From Oligoflexus sp. (GTDB taxonomy: Bacteria > Bdellovibrionota_B > Oligoflexia > Oligoflexales > Oligoflexaceae), in NCBI RefSeq assembly GCF_035712445.1, contig NZ_DASTAT010000134.1, forward strand, positions 29,440 to 93,439: DNA of 64,000 nucleotides. The letters run 5' to 3'. Each line of letters begins with the position of its first letter. Within the stretch, counting starts at the first letter, position 1. Below the pieces are notes generated by a model. It worked only from the letters and a program-made list of their open reading frames with translations. It made no database searches and had not been told where the DNA came from. A program made the position numbers and the translations under genes. Positions 26,367-34,033 of this stretch are shown here, piece after piece.

Positions 26367-27683
26367 TTACCAGCAATTCTTGCGGGTACACGGCGAGGTC
26401 GCATCAATGCGCTCTCTGAGTTCCGCACCCAGACGCTTGCCACTGCGCTCATAGGCCAAGGCCACAGCCCGCAGAGCATTCACCCGGCCATAGCCATAGC
26501 GCATGCTGAAGCCCTGCACATCATAACGCGCATCCGAAGGGGCAATACGATCAGCGGAATTCTGCAAAATGGTCTGCACCTCGTCCGCCGTTAATTTGGG
26601 ATTGGCTTCCAGCATCAGGGCTACAACCCCCGAAACAATGGGAGCCGCGGACGACGTATGGGAGAAACGATCCGAATAGCGGCCCTCCCAGCTGTCTCCA
26701 CCGGCCATGTTGGAATAAGGCGTCCAACCGGCCATATCACTGCAATCAGCATTCGGTTTTCCACCGGGAGCAAGACAATCCGGAGCCAGATAATTATCGG
26801 TGGTCCAGATCGGGTCGATGTACATGTCGCCCGCGACCTTGCCGCCACTGGTCGGAGCCAAAAGATCCATGTTGGGTCCGAAATTGCTAAAGCTATGACG
26901 CTGGCCCAGGCTGTTGCTGGCGCCCACGGTGATCACGCCGGGGTAGCTGGCAAAGTGATTCCAGGTAAAATCCTGGCCTGTGTTGCCGGATGCAAAGACC
27001 ACAACAGTGCCTTTGCCGCCGCGACCTTCGCGGGACAGTCGATCAATCATGTATTTGGCAAAACCCGGTTTCATGGAAGGATCAGGACCCCAGCTGCAGT
27101 TGATCACATCAGGATTCTGTTCCATGACCCAGTCGAAAATTTTCTCATAATATTTTTCAATGGAACCCGTGGGCTTGTCGCCGCCCATGCGCGCGGCCAC
27201 GATCTGACAACCGGGACAAACGCCGACGATCCCTTTATCATTGTTGCCCGCCGCCGCAGCCAAACCCGTGACCAGGGTGCCGTGAAAATTATTCGGGGAG
27301 GTGCTGAAAAGATTGTTGGCCTTGACGGGACCTCCGAAGTTTTTGGTCGCGACGAACTTATCTTTCAAATCTTCATGCTGAAGATCAAATCCATCATCAA
27401 TCACAGCCAGGCGAATCGATTTACCGATGTCAGAGACATCATTTGCAAGACCAAGCTCGTGCAAAAGTCCCCACGCTTCAGCGATATGCGCGTGATCTGC
27501 ACCCTGAACGCGGCCCTGACCCATAGGCGTGAGGCCTGGACCTTTGTTATGCAGGTTCCACTGTGATGTGAAGTAAGTGTCGTTCGGAACGAGCGGCGCA
27601 ATCGGGCTTACAGCCGAGCCTTTCGCCCAAGACAGCGAACTTACAATACCAAAGGATAGCAAAGCAAAAATTTTGCTGTACAT
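26367..27683 (-). CDS. Secreted subtilisin-like serine protease (S8)
   Basis: 438 residues with a signal peptide to Ala20. The catalytic triad is Asp96 (AVIDDG), His134 (NFHGTLVTG) and Ser344 (SHTSSAAP), with the oxyanion Asn234 in ASGNTG. A long insertion between the oxyanion strand and the Ser helix contains four Cys, perhaps two disulfides. No inhibitor propeptide or C-terminal sorting domain is obvious; a short Cys-containing tail ends the protein. It probably degrades external protein. An imperfect inverted repeat sits just upstream of its start. Confidence 0.92.
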   Translation of the reverse strand: MYSKIFALLSFGIVSSLSWAKGSAVSPIAPLVPNDTYFTSQWNLHNKGPGLTPMGQGRVQGADHAHIAEAWGLLHELGLANDVSDIGKSIRLAVIDDGFDLQHEDLKDKFVATKNFGGPVKANNLFSTSPNNFHGTLVTGLAAAAGNNDKGIVGVCPGCQIVAARMGGDKPTGSIEKYYEKIFDWVMEQNPDVINCSWGPDPSMKPGFAKYMIDRLSREGRGGKGTVVVFASGNTGQDFTWNHFASYPGVITVGASNSLGQRHSFSNFGPNMDLLAPTSGGKVAGDMYIDPIWTTDNYLAPDCLAPGGKPNADCSDMAGWTPYSNMAGGDSWEGRYSDRFSHTSSAAPIVSGVVALMLEANPKLTADEVQTILQNSADRIAPSDARYDVQGFSMRYGYGRVNALRAVALAYERSGKRLGAELRERIDATSPCTRKNCW

Positions 27684-27703
27684 GGCATGACCTGTTTTTT
27701 TAT

Positions 27704-27731
27704 GTGTGTTTGGTTATTTTAACTAACACAC
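27704..27731 (-). promoter_or_regulatory. Inverted repeat upstream of the subtilase gene
   Basis: GTGTGTT (27704-27710) and AACACAC (27725-27731) are exact 7-base arms; the interior is partly symmetric too. The minus-strand reading of the centre gives TAAAAT, a possible -10 hexamer. The position, 21-48 bases before the subtilase start, fits an operator or a leader hairpin. Confidence 0.35.
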
Positions 27732-27819
27732 TAGTCAGGAGGTGTAGGAAAGTCCATACAGTAATGAAGAAAAAGCTTTCCCATGCGGTTTTGAGTGCCG
27801 ATGGGAAGCCTGCAGGACT

Positions 27820-29055
27820 TTAACGCTGGGCGCGTGGAATGATACGAGGACGGATGGCAGCTTCGGGAAGCGGATTGTCCAGCGAGGCACTGCTTTTAGC
27901 GCGGCGCTCGATGACCGGACCTTTCTTCGCCGGGGCTCCTGCATCGTCCTTCATATAAAGACGCGCGATACGGCGCCATTGTCCCTGATCCTCGGGAACC
28001 AAAAGACATATGGCTTCACCTTCAGCCCCGGCGCGTGCTGTCCGACCAATGCGGTGCACGTAATCTTCCGGCGACTGAGGCAGGTCGTAATTAATAACAT
28101 GAGCAATATGAGGAATATCCAAGCCGCGGGCGGCAATGTCTGTGGCCACCAGAATACGGTAGGTTCCGCCCCGGAAGCCTTTTATTGCGGCATCACGCTG
28201 GCTCTGGGTGCGGTCGCCATGAATGCGGGCCACGGCGTGACCGAACTTGGATAGAAATTTCGCCACGCGATCGGTGCGATGTTTGGTCCGCGTGAAGATG
28301 ATGATCGAGCCTTCACGGGTATTCAGTTCATCCAAAAGCACATCATTTTTGGCTTCGGGCGTGGTCTGCACCACCGAGTGATGAATTTTCTGAGCCGGTT
28401 TTTCCACAGCGCCCACGCTGATCCGCACCGGATTTTTCAGATAGCGGTTGGCGAGTCCCATAATATTTTCGGGAAGAGTCGCAGAAAACAGCATGGTCTG
28501 CCGCTGAGTCGGCAGATGCCTCAGGATTTCATTCAGCTGCGGCGCGAAGCCCATATCAAGCATGCGATCCGCTTCATCGAGGACAAGCATTCCAGTATTT
28601 TGCAGTGATACGGCGCGTCTTTGCAAATGATCGACAAGGCGTCCAGGTGTCGCCACGATAATGCGTGGACGGCGCTGCAACGCCCGCAGTTGCGTGGACA
28701 TGGACGTTCCGCCGATCAGCAGCGCGTGATTCAGTTCAGGCGCATACTGGGTCAAGCGAATCAGAACTTCCACAATCTGTACGGCCAGCTCCCGCGTGGG
28801 AGCCAAAATCAAGGCTGTTTCCTGAGGCTGTTGCAGAAGGCGAGCCACCAGCGGCACACCAAAGGCTCCGGTTTTGCCGGTTCCTGTTTGAGCGCAACCA
28901 ATTAAATCATGTTGCGCCATGGCCACGGGAATCGCCTGCGCTTGAATAGGCGTGGGCGAGGCAAAATTCATCGCTTCGAGCGCCCTATGCAACTGTCGGG
29001 GCAGGTTCATCTCTTGAAATGTATGCACTTTGGATCTTCTATTTGGTGAAACCAT
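27820..29055 (-). CDS. rhlE: DEAD-box ATP-dependent RNA helicase, RhlE type
   Basis: 411 residues with all helicase motifs: the Q motif (SPTPIQAQAIP), AQTGTGKT, PTRELAVQ, VLDEADRM, LFSATLP, IIFTRTKHRTD, ATDIAARGLD and HRIGRTARAG. The short basic C-terminal tail matches RhlE rather than DeaD. RhlE-type helicases act in ribosome assembly and RNA decay, often in the cold. The start is uncertain: ATG at 29055 or GTG at 29028, which begins the family-like HTFQEMNLP. It lies downstream of a small RRM protein gene on the same strand, separated by two hairpins. Confidence 0.9.
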   Translation of the reverse strand: MVSPNRRSKVHTFQEMNLPRQLHRALEAMNFASPTPIQAQAIPVAMAQHDLIGCAQTGTGKTGAFGVPLVARLLQQPQETALILAPTRELAVQIVEVLIRLTQYAPELNHALLIGGTSMSTQLRALQRRPRIIVATPGRLVDHLQRRAVSLQNTGMLVLDEADRMLDMGFAPQLNEILRHLPTQRQTMLFSATLPENIMGLANRYLKNPVRISVGAVEKPAQKIHHSVVQTTPEAKNDVLLDELNTREGSIIIFTRTKHRTDRVAKFLSKFGHAVARIHGDRTQSQRDAAIKGFRGGTYRILVATDIAARGLDIPHIAHVINYDLPQSPEDYVHRIGRTARAGAEGEAICLLVPEDQGQWRRIARLYMKDDAGAPAKKGPVIERRAKSSASLDNPLPEAAIRPRIIPRAQR

Positions 29056-29205
29056 GCCGTCCGGAAGGACGACTCCACTCTGACGATACTCGGCAGTAAT
29101 AAGATCTTATCCTAGACTGCAGTTATTATCCATGCCTTGTTTGCGCTGTGGCATCGTGTCAGATTTTGAATGTCCTGGGAGGATCAGTATGGAGGGTGCT
29201 TTGGC

Positions 29206-29228
29206 CCCGTGCTGGGATCCAGCACGGG
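29206..29228 (-). terminator. Perfect 10-bp hairpin without U-tract
   Basis: CCCGTGCTGG (29206-29215) pairs exactly with CCAGCACGGG (29219-29228) around a three-base loop, between the RRM gene and rhlE. No T-run follows on either strand. Confidence 0.5.
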
Positions 29229-29234
29229 TCTCAA

Positions 29235-29254
29235 CTCTACGGAAATCCGTAGAG
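29235..29254 (-). terminator. Second tandem hairpin without U-tract
   Basis: CTCTACGG (29235-29242) pairs exactly with CCGTAGAG (29247-29254) around four bases, 6 bases from the neighbouring 10-bp hairpin and 25 bases after the RRM gene stop. Together they could be a terminator or a processing/protection element. Confidence 0.5.
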
Positions 29255-29279
29255 GTGTAATGGACTGATTTGGTCCGGA

Positions 29280-29621
29280 TTAATAACGGTTGCGACCGCC
29301 GCCGCCGAAGCCGCCGCGTCCGCCGCGATCACCACGACCGCCGCCGAATCCACCGCCGCGACCTTCACGAGGAGCCTGTGGGCGTGCTTCGTTCACAGTG
29401 ATTTTACGACCATCGTAATCGGCACCGTTGAACTTTTCGATCGCATCAGCAGCTTCAGCGTCTGTCGACATTTCGACAAAGCCAAAACCTTTGGAGCGAC
29501 CAGTTTCACGGTCCATGATCACTTTGGCAGAGACCACAGTGCCACTTTGCGAGAACGTGTCAAAAAGCACGTCATCAGTGGCGGAGAACGGAAGATTACC
29601 GACGTAAAGTTTCTTGCCCAT
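29280..29621 (-). CDS. Small RRM-domain RNA-binding protein with Gly-rich tail
   Basis: 113 residues. A single RRM spans about 3-80, with RNP2 KLYVGNL and RNP1 KGFGFVEM, whose aromatic residues stack on RNA bases. The tail (about 88-113) is a Gly/Arg/Phe repeat with RGG-like units. Similar proteins in cyanobacteria and proteobacteria are cold-induced and work alongside DEAD-box helicases, and an rhlE gene follows here. The ribosome site is the strongest possible: twelve bases fully complementary to the 16S 3' end, immediately before ATG. Confidence 0.93.
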   Translation of the reverse strand: MGKKLYVGNLPFSATDDVLFDTFSQSGTVVSAKVIMDRETGRSKGFGFVEMSTDAEAADAIEKFNGADYDGRKITVNEARPQAPREGRGGGFGGGRGDRGGRGGFGGGGRNRY

Positions 29622-29633
29622 ATCACCTCCTTA
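29622..29633 (-). promoter_or_regulatory. Full-length Shine-Dalgarno of the RRM gene
   Basis: The mRNA reads TAAGGAGGTGAT directly before ATG, complementary over all twelve bases to the 16S rRNA tail ATCACCTCCTTA. The GGAGG core is four bases from the start codon. Confidence 0.9.
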
Positions 29634-29693
29634 AGGCTGGGAACCGCAAAAGAGGTAGGGGCCCAACTGCCCGTAGACTCTGACGCGCGACAG

Positions 29694-29724
29694 ATCATAT
29701 ACCTGCCTGCGAAGAGGCGATCAA
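29694..29724 (-). promoter_or_regulatory. Sigma70-like promoter of the RRM gene
   Basis: On the minus strand TTGATC (29719-29724) is followed by TATATG after 17 bases (29696-29701) or TATGAT after 19 bases (29694-29699). This predicts a leader of about 65-70 bases. A symmetric AGTTGAG-A-CTCAACT (29737-29751) lies just upstream of the -35. Confidence 0.4.
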
Positions 29725-29751
29725 GAAAAAACTTCCAGTTGAGACTCAACT

Positions 29752-30251
29752 TACGAACCGTACCTCTAGCTTCGCAAGAGATTAACTGCTTCTTCTTTTC
29801 GGTGCAAGAAAGAACAAACAGGTTTCGCAAGAACATGATGAGAGCCCTGATGAGCAAGGGTTCCGCAATCTGATTCCAAATTAAATTCATACCTCAGGGT
29901 CGATTTTTCACGCTTTGGTGAACGTGTGCGCAGGCTTTCAACTTGGTCCGTCAGACGGGGTTCGACCAGCCGTACACAATATGGAGAGGGTCTTTCAGGC
30001 TTTTGTAAAAGTTACGCAAGCGAAAGAGTTGGGTCAAAATGGATTGCTCGGATCACATTTGCACATTTTCAACTGAAGCCAATCCTGACGCCGGTTCAAA
30101 TGGCCGTAAAAATCCCCTATTCTTCGCGGGTTTAGCCGCGATCCCATCTCTGATTAATTTGTAATATCCGTTCCTTATGAAAATTCCTCGAATTTCCTGA
30201 AATCCCGACCGAAAAGGCTCCAAGTAGGCAAACTTATCGAGAGTGCTCGCT
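29752..30251. other. Intergenic region between RRM and membrane-protein genes
   Basis: Together with the RRM promoter region this is about 600 bases without a convincing gene between divergently transcribed genes. Short open frames on both strands lack ribosome sites and resemble nothing known. It must carry the promoter of the plus-strand pair at 30252; AT-rich stretches at about 29870-29900 and 30150-30180 are candidates but I cannot place hexamers firmly. Confidence 0.4.
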
Positions 30252-31346
30252 GTGGGTAGCAATAAATCAAAAAGAAGCCGCTCGTCGTCAGGCAAAGGAT
30301 CCTCCTCAGGATCCTTTAAACCCGGTGACCTGTTTGGCGGTAGCGGTGGCGGCCTGGTTCCGGTGTTCGCCATCGTCTGCGGCGTCCTGATCGGCATGGG
30401 TGGCGCCTATGTCGTGAAGCGTGTGATCTTCGGCGGCAATAAAAAGCGGCCTGATGTCGCTATGATCGAGGAAAGTGATCGCGTCCCCGGACGGAGTAAG
30501 CTCAAGCGTGAGGCACGCATTCGTCCCGTGGAGACTGCAGAAGTGAATGAACCCATTCAGTATGTGGAGCAGCCCCCTATGATGGCGGAAACGGCTCCAC
30601 CACCGCCAGCAGCGGCGCCGGCTCCGGAACCTCGCAGTCTTCCCAAAGCGGATCCACTGCCCCCTGAGCCCGCTCCCAAACATAGCAAGAAAGCGCCTCA
30701 GGTCGCGGCCCCCAGCAAGGCCCCCATTCGCGTGACGCCGCCGCCTAAACCGGCTCCGACCCTCGCGATGCTGGAGCCAGCGCCACCTCCCGAGCCGGTC
30801 GTGGAAGAGCCGAGGCAAGTCGCTCCCAAGTTTTTAACGATACGAAATTTGACTTACAGTCGCCCCCTGTTCAATCGCTGCCCAGAAGACTGCCTCTTGC
30901 TCTTCCGTGCGGCTGATGGCGGCGCCGTCAAAGCCAAGTTGAAGAAGTCATCGTTCACCCGCGTGCTGTCGAGCAACCTCGCCTATGCGGATATTGATGG
31001 ATATGAAAGCGTGGTGGATGGTGAACGGGTCATCGTCGTGAAATCCATCCGTGGTATGCCGGTCGCGCCTCCGCCTGCGCCGGTCAAAGCCGTTCCTGAG
31101 AAAGTGGCGGAAGCTCCCAAGGTCGACAAGAAGAAAGCCGCGACCGAACCATCGAATCGGAAAAAACCTGCCGGCGACGACGCTGGCGAGGACAGTACCA
31201 GCGAAGCACAATCGCTGCGTAATCGCCTGGAGAGTAGCTCCAAAGCGAAGAAGAAAGAGGATACTGAAGAGGAACAATCGGGTGACGGTGAAGAGGAAGA
31301 AGGTGGTACCAGCTTCCAAAACCGTCTCAAGAGATCACTCGACTGA
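30252..31346 (+). CDS. Inner-membrane anchored Pro/Ala-rich protein
   Basis: 364 residues from GTG at 30252, chosen because GAGAG lies 8 bases upstream; GTG at 30243 is an alternative. A basic Ser/Lys-rich N-terminus is followed by one membrane helix (about 35-55), so the rest is probably periplasmic. Next comes a long Pro/Ala/Lys-rich linker (about 95-195), a compact domain (about 197-270) with a Cys pair (RCPEDCLLLF) and beta-rich sequence, then a Lys/Glu-rich tail. The layout recalls TonB- or tether-type proteins that reach across the periplasm, although no TonB motif is recognised. A barrel-like protein follows 12 bases downstream. Confidence 0.7.
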   Translation: MGSNKSKRSRSSSGKGSSSGSFKPGDLFGGSGGGLVPVFAIVCGVLIGMGGAYVVKRVIFGGNKKRPDVAMIEESDRVPGRSKLKREARIRPVETAEVNEPIQYVEQPPMMAETAPPPPAAAPAPEPRSLPKADPLPPEPAPKHSKKAPQVAAPSKAPIRVTPPPKPAPTLAMLEPAPPPEPVVEEPRQVAPKFLTIRNLTYSRPLFNRCPEDCLLLFRAADGGAVKAKLKKSSFTRVLSSNLAYADIDGYESVVDGERVIVVKSIRGMPVAPPPAPVKAVPEKVAEAPKVDKKKAATEPSNRKKPAGDDAGEDSTSEAQSLRNRLESSSKAKKKEDTEEEQSGDGEEEEGGTSFQNRLKRSLD

Positions 31347-31358
31347 GGGAGGCTTCTC

Positions 31359-32717
31359 GTGGCTTCGTTACTCAAGCAGCTGATGTTATGGTCCATCCTT
31401 GGGATGATGGGCGCAACGTCGGCCATGGCCCAGGAAGAAGAGGAAGCGGCGGCACCTGCCTCCGAGAAAAGTGGCGAGGATGCGTCCAAAGCCAAGAAGA
31501 AAGACAAGGAAAAGAAGAAGAAAGGGCCGCCCCTTTATTATGCTTCGCTTGGTCTTGGTAAGACGCTTCCCGAAGGTTTCTACCGGATTCGGAGCGTGAA
31601 CAAATTCGCGACCGGCAACACCGGCTACGATTCGTCGGGGAAACCCGAGAACTTCGGTTATGATCTGACCGCGAATGCCAACGCCGTGGCTATCGAATAC
31701 GGGATGAGCGACAGATTCTCGTTCCTGCTTCTTCTGCCTTACATCTCGAAGAACAACGTGGCGTTCAACAAGAAAAAGTTCCGGGAATCCGATCGTTACA
31801 AGGTCGCCGTGGATCAGAACGTCACGTCTTTCAAAGAGAAACTCGCGGCAGGTCTTCAGGCGCAGGGTCAGTGCGCCAATCCCACTGCTTGCGCGGCTAC
31901 GGTGGATACTTTGATTGCGAACAATGCGACTATTCCGCTTCCGCCTGTGACATTGCCGACTGGTGAAACGACAACCCTTCCCACAGCCCCACTGCAAAAC
32001 AACATCGCACTGCTGTCTGAGCTCGTAACCGGGGCGGCGACGCCTGCGGATGGCGCGACCGGCCTTGGAGATGTGGACTTCGGTATCGCCTATTCGCTCA
32101 TTTCGACCCGTACCAACGTCTTCGCTCTGGGTGCAGGCATCCGGATGCCCTTCGGTAAGTTCGAAGACGTCCCGACCGCTCAGCGTCCAACGGGTGAAGG
32201 CCTTATCCAGCTCGGTATACGCATGAACTACGACTATCATCCCTGGGCCCCGCTCTGGCTTTCCTTCCAGAACCAGTCCGAGATCATGCTCGTGGAAGGC
32301 AAGCGGAAGAGATCGAGTCTTCTGAATCCCAATAATTTGAACAAGAGCGATCCGACTGTCGAAGGTGGCGATGGCGAACCCAACTCGCAAACCGTCTCAC
32401 GCAAAGGCGTAGGGCAAGTGGGGCAATTCCGTGCAGACCTTGGTCTTGCCAAGCTGTCGTCGGTTCTGCAGCCTATGGCGGTTGAAACATCTTTGAACTA
32501 TACGTTGAAGGCAGCTGAATACTATGGCGAAACTCAAACGAACCCAGGCGAGCAGCGTTTCTCCTACTCGATGGGCTTTAAGTTTGACGGCCTTGGCCTG
32601 GATCGCCCCTATCCGGCTTATATTCGGGTGCTGCGCGAGAAATTCATCACAGGCAAGAACGTGCCTTTGGCGACCGATAGCTTTACGATCGAGTTTGCAC
32701 TTTACGAGAGTTTCTAA
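31359..32717 (+). CDS. Outer-membrane beta-barrel-like protein
   Basis: 452 residues, GTG start at 31359 with GAGGGAGG six bases upstream. A signal peptide ends at AMA, followed by a Glu-rich then Lys-rich stretch of about 35 residues that could face the periplasmic partner. From about residue 55 the sequence alternates hydrophobic and polar residues in strand-length blocks with Gly/Asp/Asn turns, and the chain ends ALYESF with a terminal Phe, the usual barrel assembly signal. No named porin family is recognised. The gene is coupled to the membrane-anchored protein just before it and ends in a strong terminator. Confidence 0.7.
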   Translation: MASLLKQLMLWSILGMMGATSAMAQEEEEAAAPASEKSGEDASKAKKKDKEKKKKGPPLYYASLGLGKTLPEGFYRIRSVNKFATGNTGYDSSGKPENFGYDLTANANAVAIEYGMSDRFSFLLLLPYISKNNVAFNKKKFRESDRYKVAVDQNVTSFKEKLAAGLQAQGQCANPTACAATVDTLIANNATIPLPPVTLPTGETTTLPTAPLQNNIALLSELVTGAATPADGATGLGDVDFGIAYSLISTRTNVFALGAGIRMPFGKFEDVPTAQRPTGEGLIQLGIRMNYDYHPWAPLWLSFQNQSEIMLVEGKRKRSSLLNPNNLNKSDPTVEGGDGEPNSQTVSRKGVGQVGQFRADLGLAKLSSVLQPMAVETSLNYTLKAAEYYGETQTNPGEQRFSYSMGFKFDGLGLDRPYPAYIRVLREKFITGKNVPLATDSFTIEFALYESF

Positions 32718-33963
32718 AACTCTTGTTCGGTTTAGGATAAGCCCGATTCGGAGTCTGAAAGGCTCGAATCGGGTTTCTTTTTTGTGCTCCTTTATAGCGG
32801 AGCTTCGCCACCAGCTCGATATGCTCCGTTTGCGGGAACATATCAAAGGGCGCGATGGATTCCACTTCAAAACCCTGCTTTGTCAGAACCTGAAGATCCC
32901 TTTGCAGAGTCTCCATATTGCAGGATACATAATGCAGGCGCTGCAGCCGATCCCAGCCGCCCTGGGAAAGAGCGCTGAGCACCTGGGGAGAAAGTCCAGC
33001 CCGCGGTGGGTTGACAATCATATGAGTGACTTTTTGCGAGGCCGAGGCCTTCAGCATTTTCTTCAGAACGTCTTCCACCGACGCGGCCGTGCACTGCACC
33101 TGGGTCAGGCCCGAGTCGCGAGCGACCTTGCCTGCAGCTTCCGTAGCGTGCGGATTGGCTTCCACCAGCTGAATCTTTTTGAAGGATCCTGCGGCCGCCA
33201 TCGTATAGGTTCCAAAACCGCCGTAAAGGTCAAGCAGCTCTTCACCGGCCAGCCCGTCGACGATATGCTGAATGAAAGTGGTTACGAGGCTGGAATTCGC
33301 CTGAAAAAAGGCCATCGGGTCCAAAGGGTAGCGCCGACCGTCGAGCATATAGGTGAAGGTCGGATCGCCGGCGAGGTAATTCACAGTTCGTGAAATCACC
33401 AGATCATCGTCTTCACGGCTCAGGAGTGATTCATAGATACTGAGCTGGGGCATCCGAAGTTTCTGCGCCCAGGCCTCCAGATCCGCACGCGGCACGCCCG
33501 TATGCGAAAGTATCAGACCAAAGGTATCGGCTTCAGGACTATAGCGAATGGTCAGAAATTTCAGGCGGCCGGTTTGAAAACCCTTCCGACTGTGCTGATA
33601 GAAAGCCGCTGGAACAGGCTGGCCTGGACCGAAGAGCTTTTGGATGAGTTTATTGATCGCCGGATGATGTATGGGGCAGCCGGGGATATCGACGACTTTT
33701 TTGGTGCCTCGTGCGTAAAGGCCAATCGAACGACGACCAAACTCATCCTCGTTCAAACACAGCTTGCTGGATGTGCGATAGCCAAATTCCGCCGGGCTCG
33801 GCACGATCGGATGAATGATCTCTTCCGTATTTTTGCCGGCCGGTACGAAACGTCCGAGCTGCTGACGCACAGCGCGGGTTTTATCGAACAGCTGCTTCAC
33901 ATAGGGAAACTGCTGAAGGCTACAACCGGAACATTTGCCAAAGAATCGGCAGGCCGCCTTCAT
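32683..33963 (-). CDS. RlmD-type 23S rRNA (uracil-5-)methyltransferase
   Basis: 426 residues. The N-terminus carries the Fe-S cysteines of the RlmC/RlmD group: CRFFGKCSGC, with a fourth Cys in DIPGCPIHH. The Rossmann domain has FFQANSSL-like entry (AFFQANSSL), LYGGFGTYTM as motif I, VNPPRAGL, the nucleophile in YVSCNMETLQRD, and FDMFPQTEHIELV. The family methylates uracil C5 in 23S rRNA; without a TRAM domain it is shorter than RlmD of E. coli. ATG at 33963 has AGGAG seven bases upstream. The last 30 residues are a basic tail encoded across the terminator of the convergent gene, and the coding regions overlap by 35 bases. Confidence 0.87.
   Translation of the reverse strand: MKAACRFFGKCSGCSLQQFPYVKQLFDKTRAVRQQLGRFVPAGKNTEEIIHPIVPSPAEFGYRTSSKLCLNEDEFGRRSIGLYARGTKKVVDIPGCPIHHPAINKLIQKLFGPGQPVPAAFYQHSRKGFQTGRLKFLTIRYSPEADTFGLILSHTGVPRADLEAWAQKLRMPQLSIYESLLSREDDDLVISRTVNYLAGDPTFTYMLDGRRYPLDPMAFFQANSSLVTTFIQHIVDGLAGEELLDLYGGFGTYTMAAAGSFKKIQLVEANPHATEAAGKVARDSGLTQVQCTAASVEDVLKKMLKASASQKVTHMIVNPPRAGLSPQVLSALSQGGWDRLQRLHYVSCNMETLQRDLQVLTKQGFEVESIAPFDMFPQTEHIELVAKLRYKGAQKRNPIRAFQTPNRAYPKPNKSFRNSRKVQTRS
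32742..32783 (+). terminator. Rho-independent terminator of the barrel gene
   Basis: CCCGATTCG (32742-32750) pairs exactly with CGAATCGGG (32765-32773) and is followed by TTTCTTTTTT. On the other strand it is protein-coding: it lies inside the last codons of the convergent methyltransferase gene. Confidence 0.88.
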
Positions 33964-34033
33964 AAGAATCTCCTGAATAGGGCCCGACAGGATCGAAACG
34001 AATCCAGCTGTTTACCCCGCCTGAGAGACTCTG

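Noticed and set aside
29460-29485. TGTCGA...CGAC-like sequence inside the RRM gene as a third ECF42 promoter
   Set aside because: The spacing is far too short and it lies in coding sequence on the wrong strand for any downstream gene.
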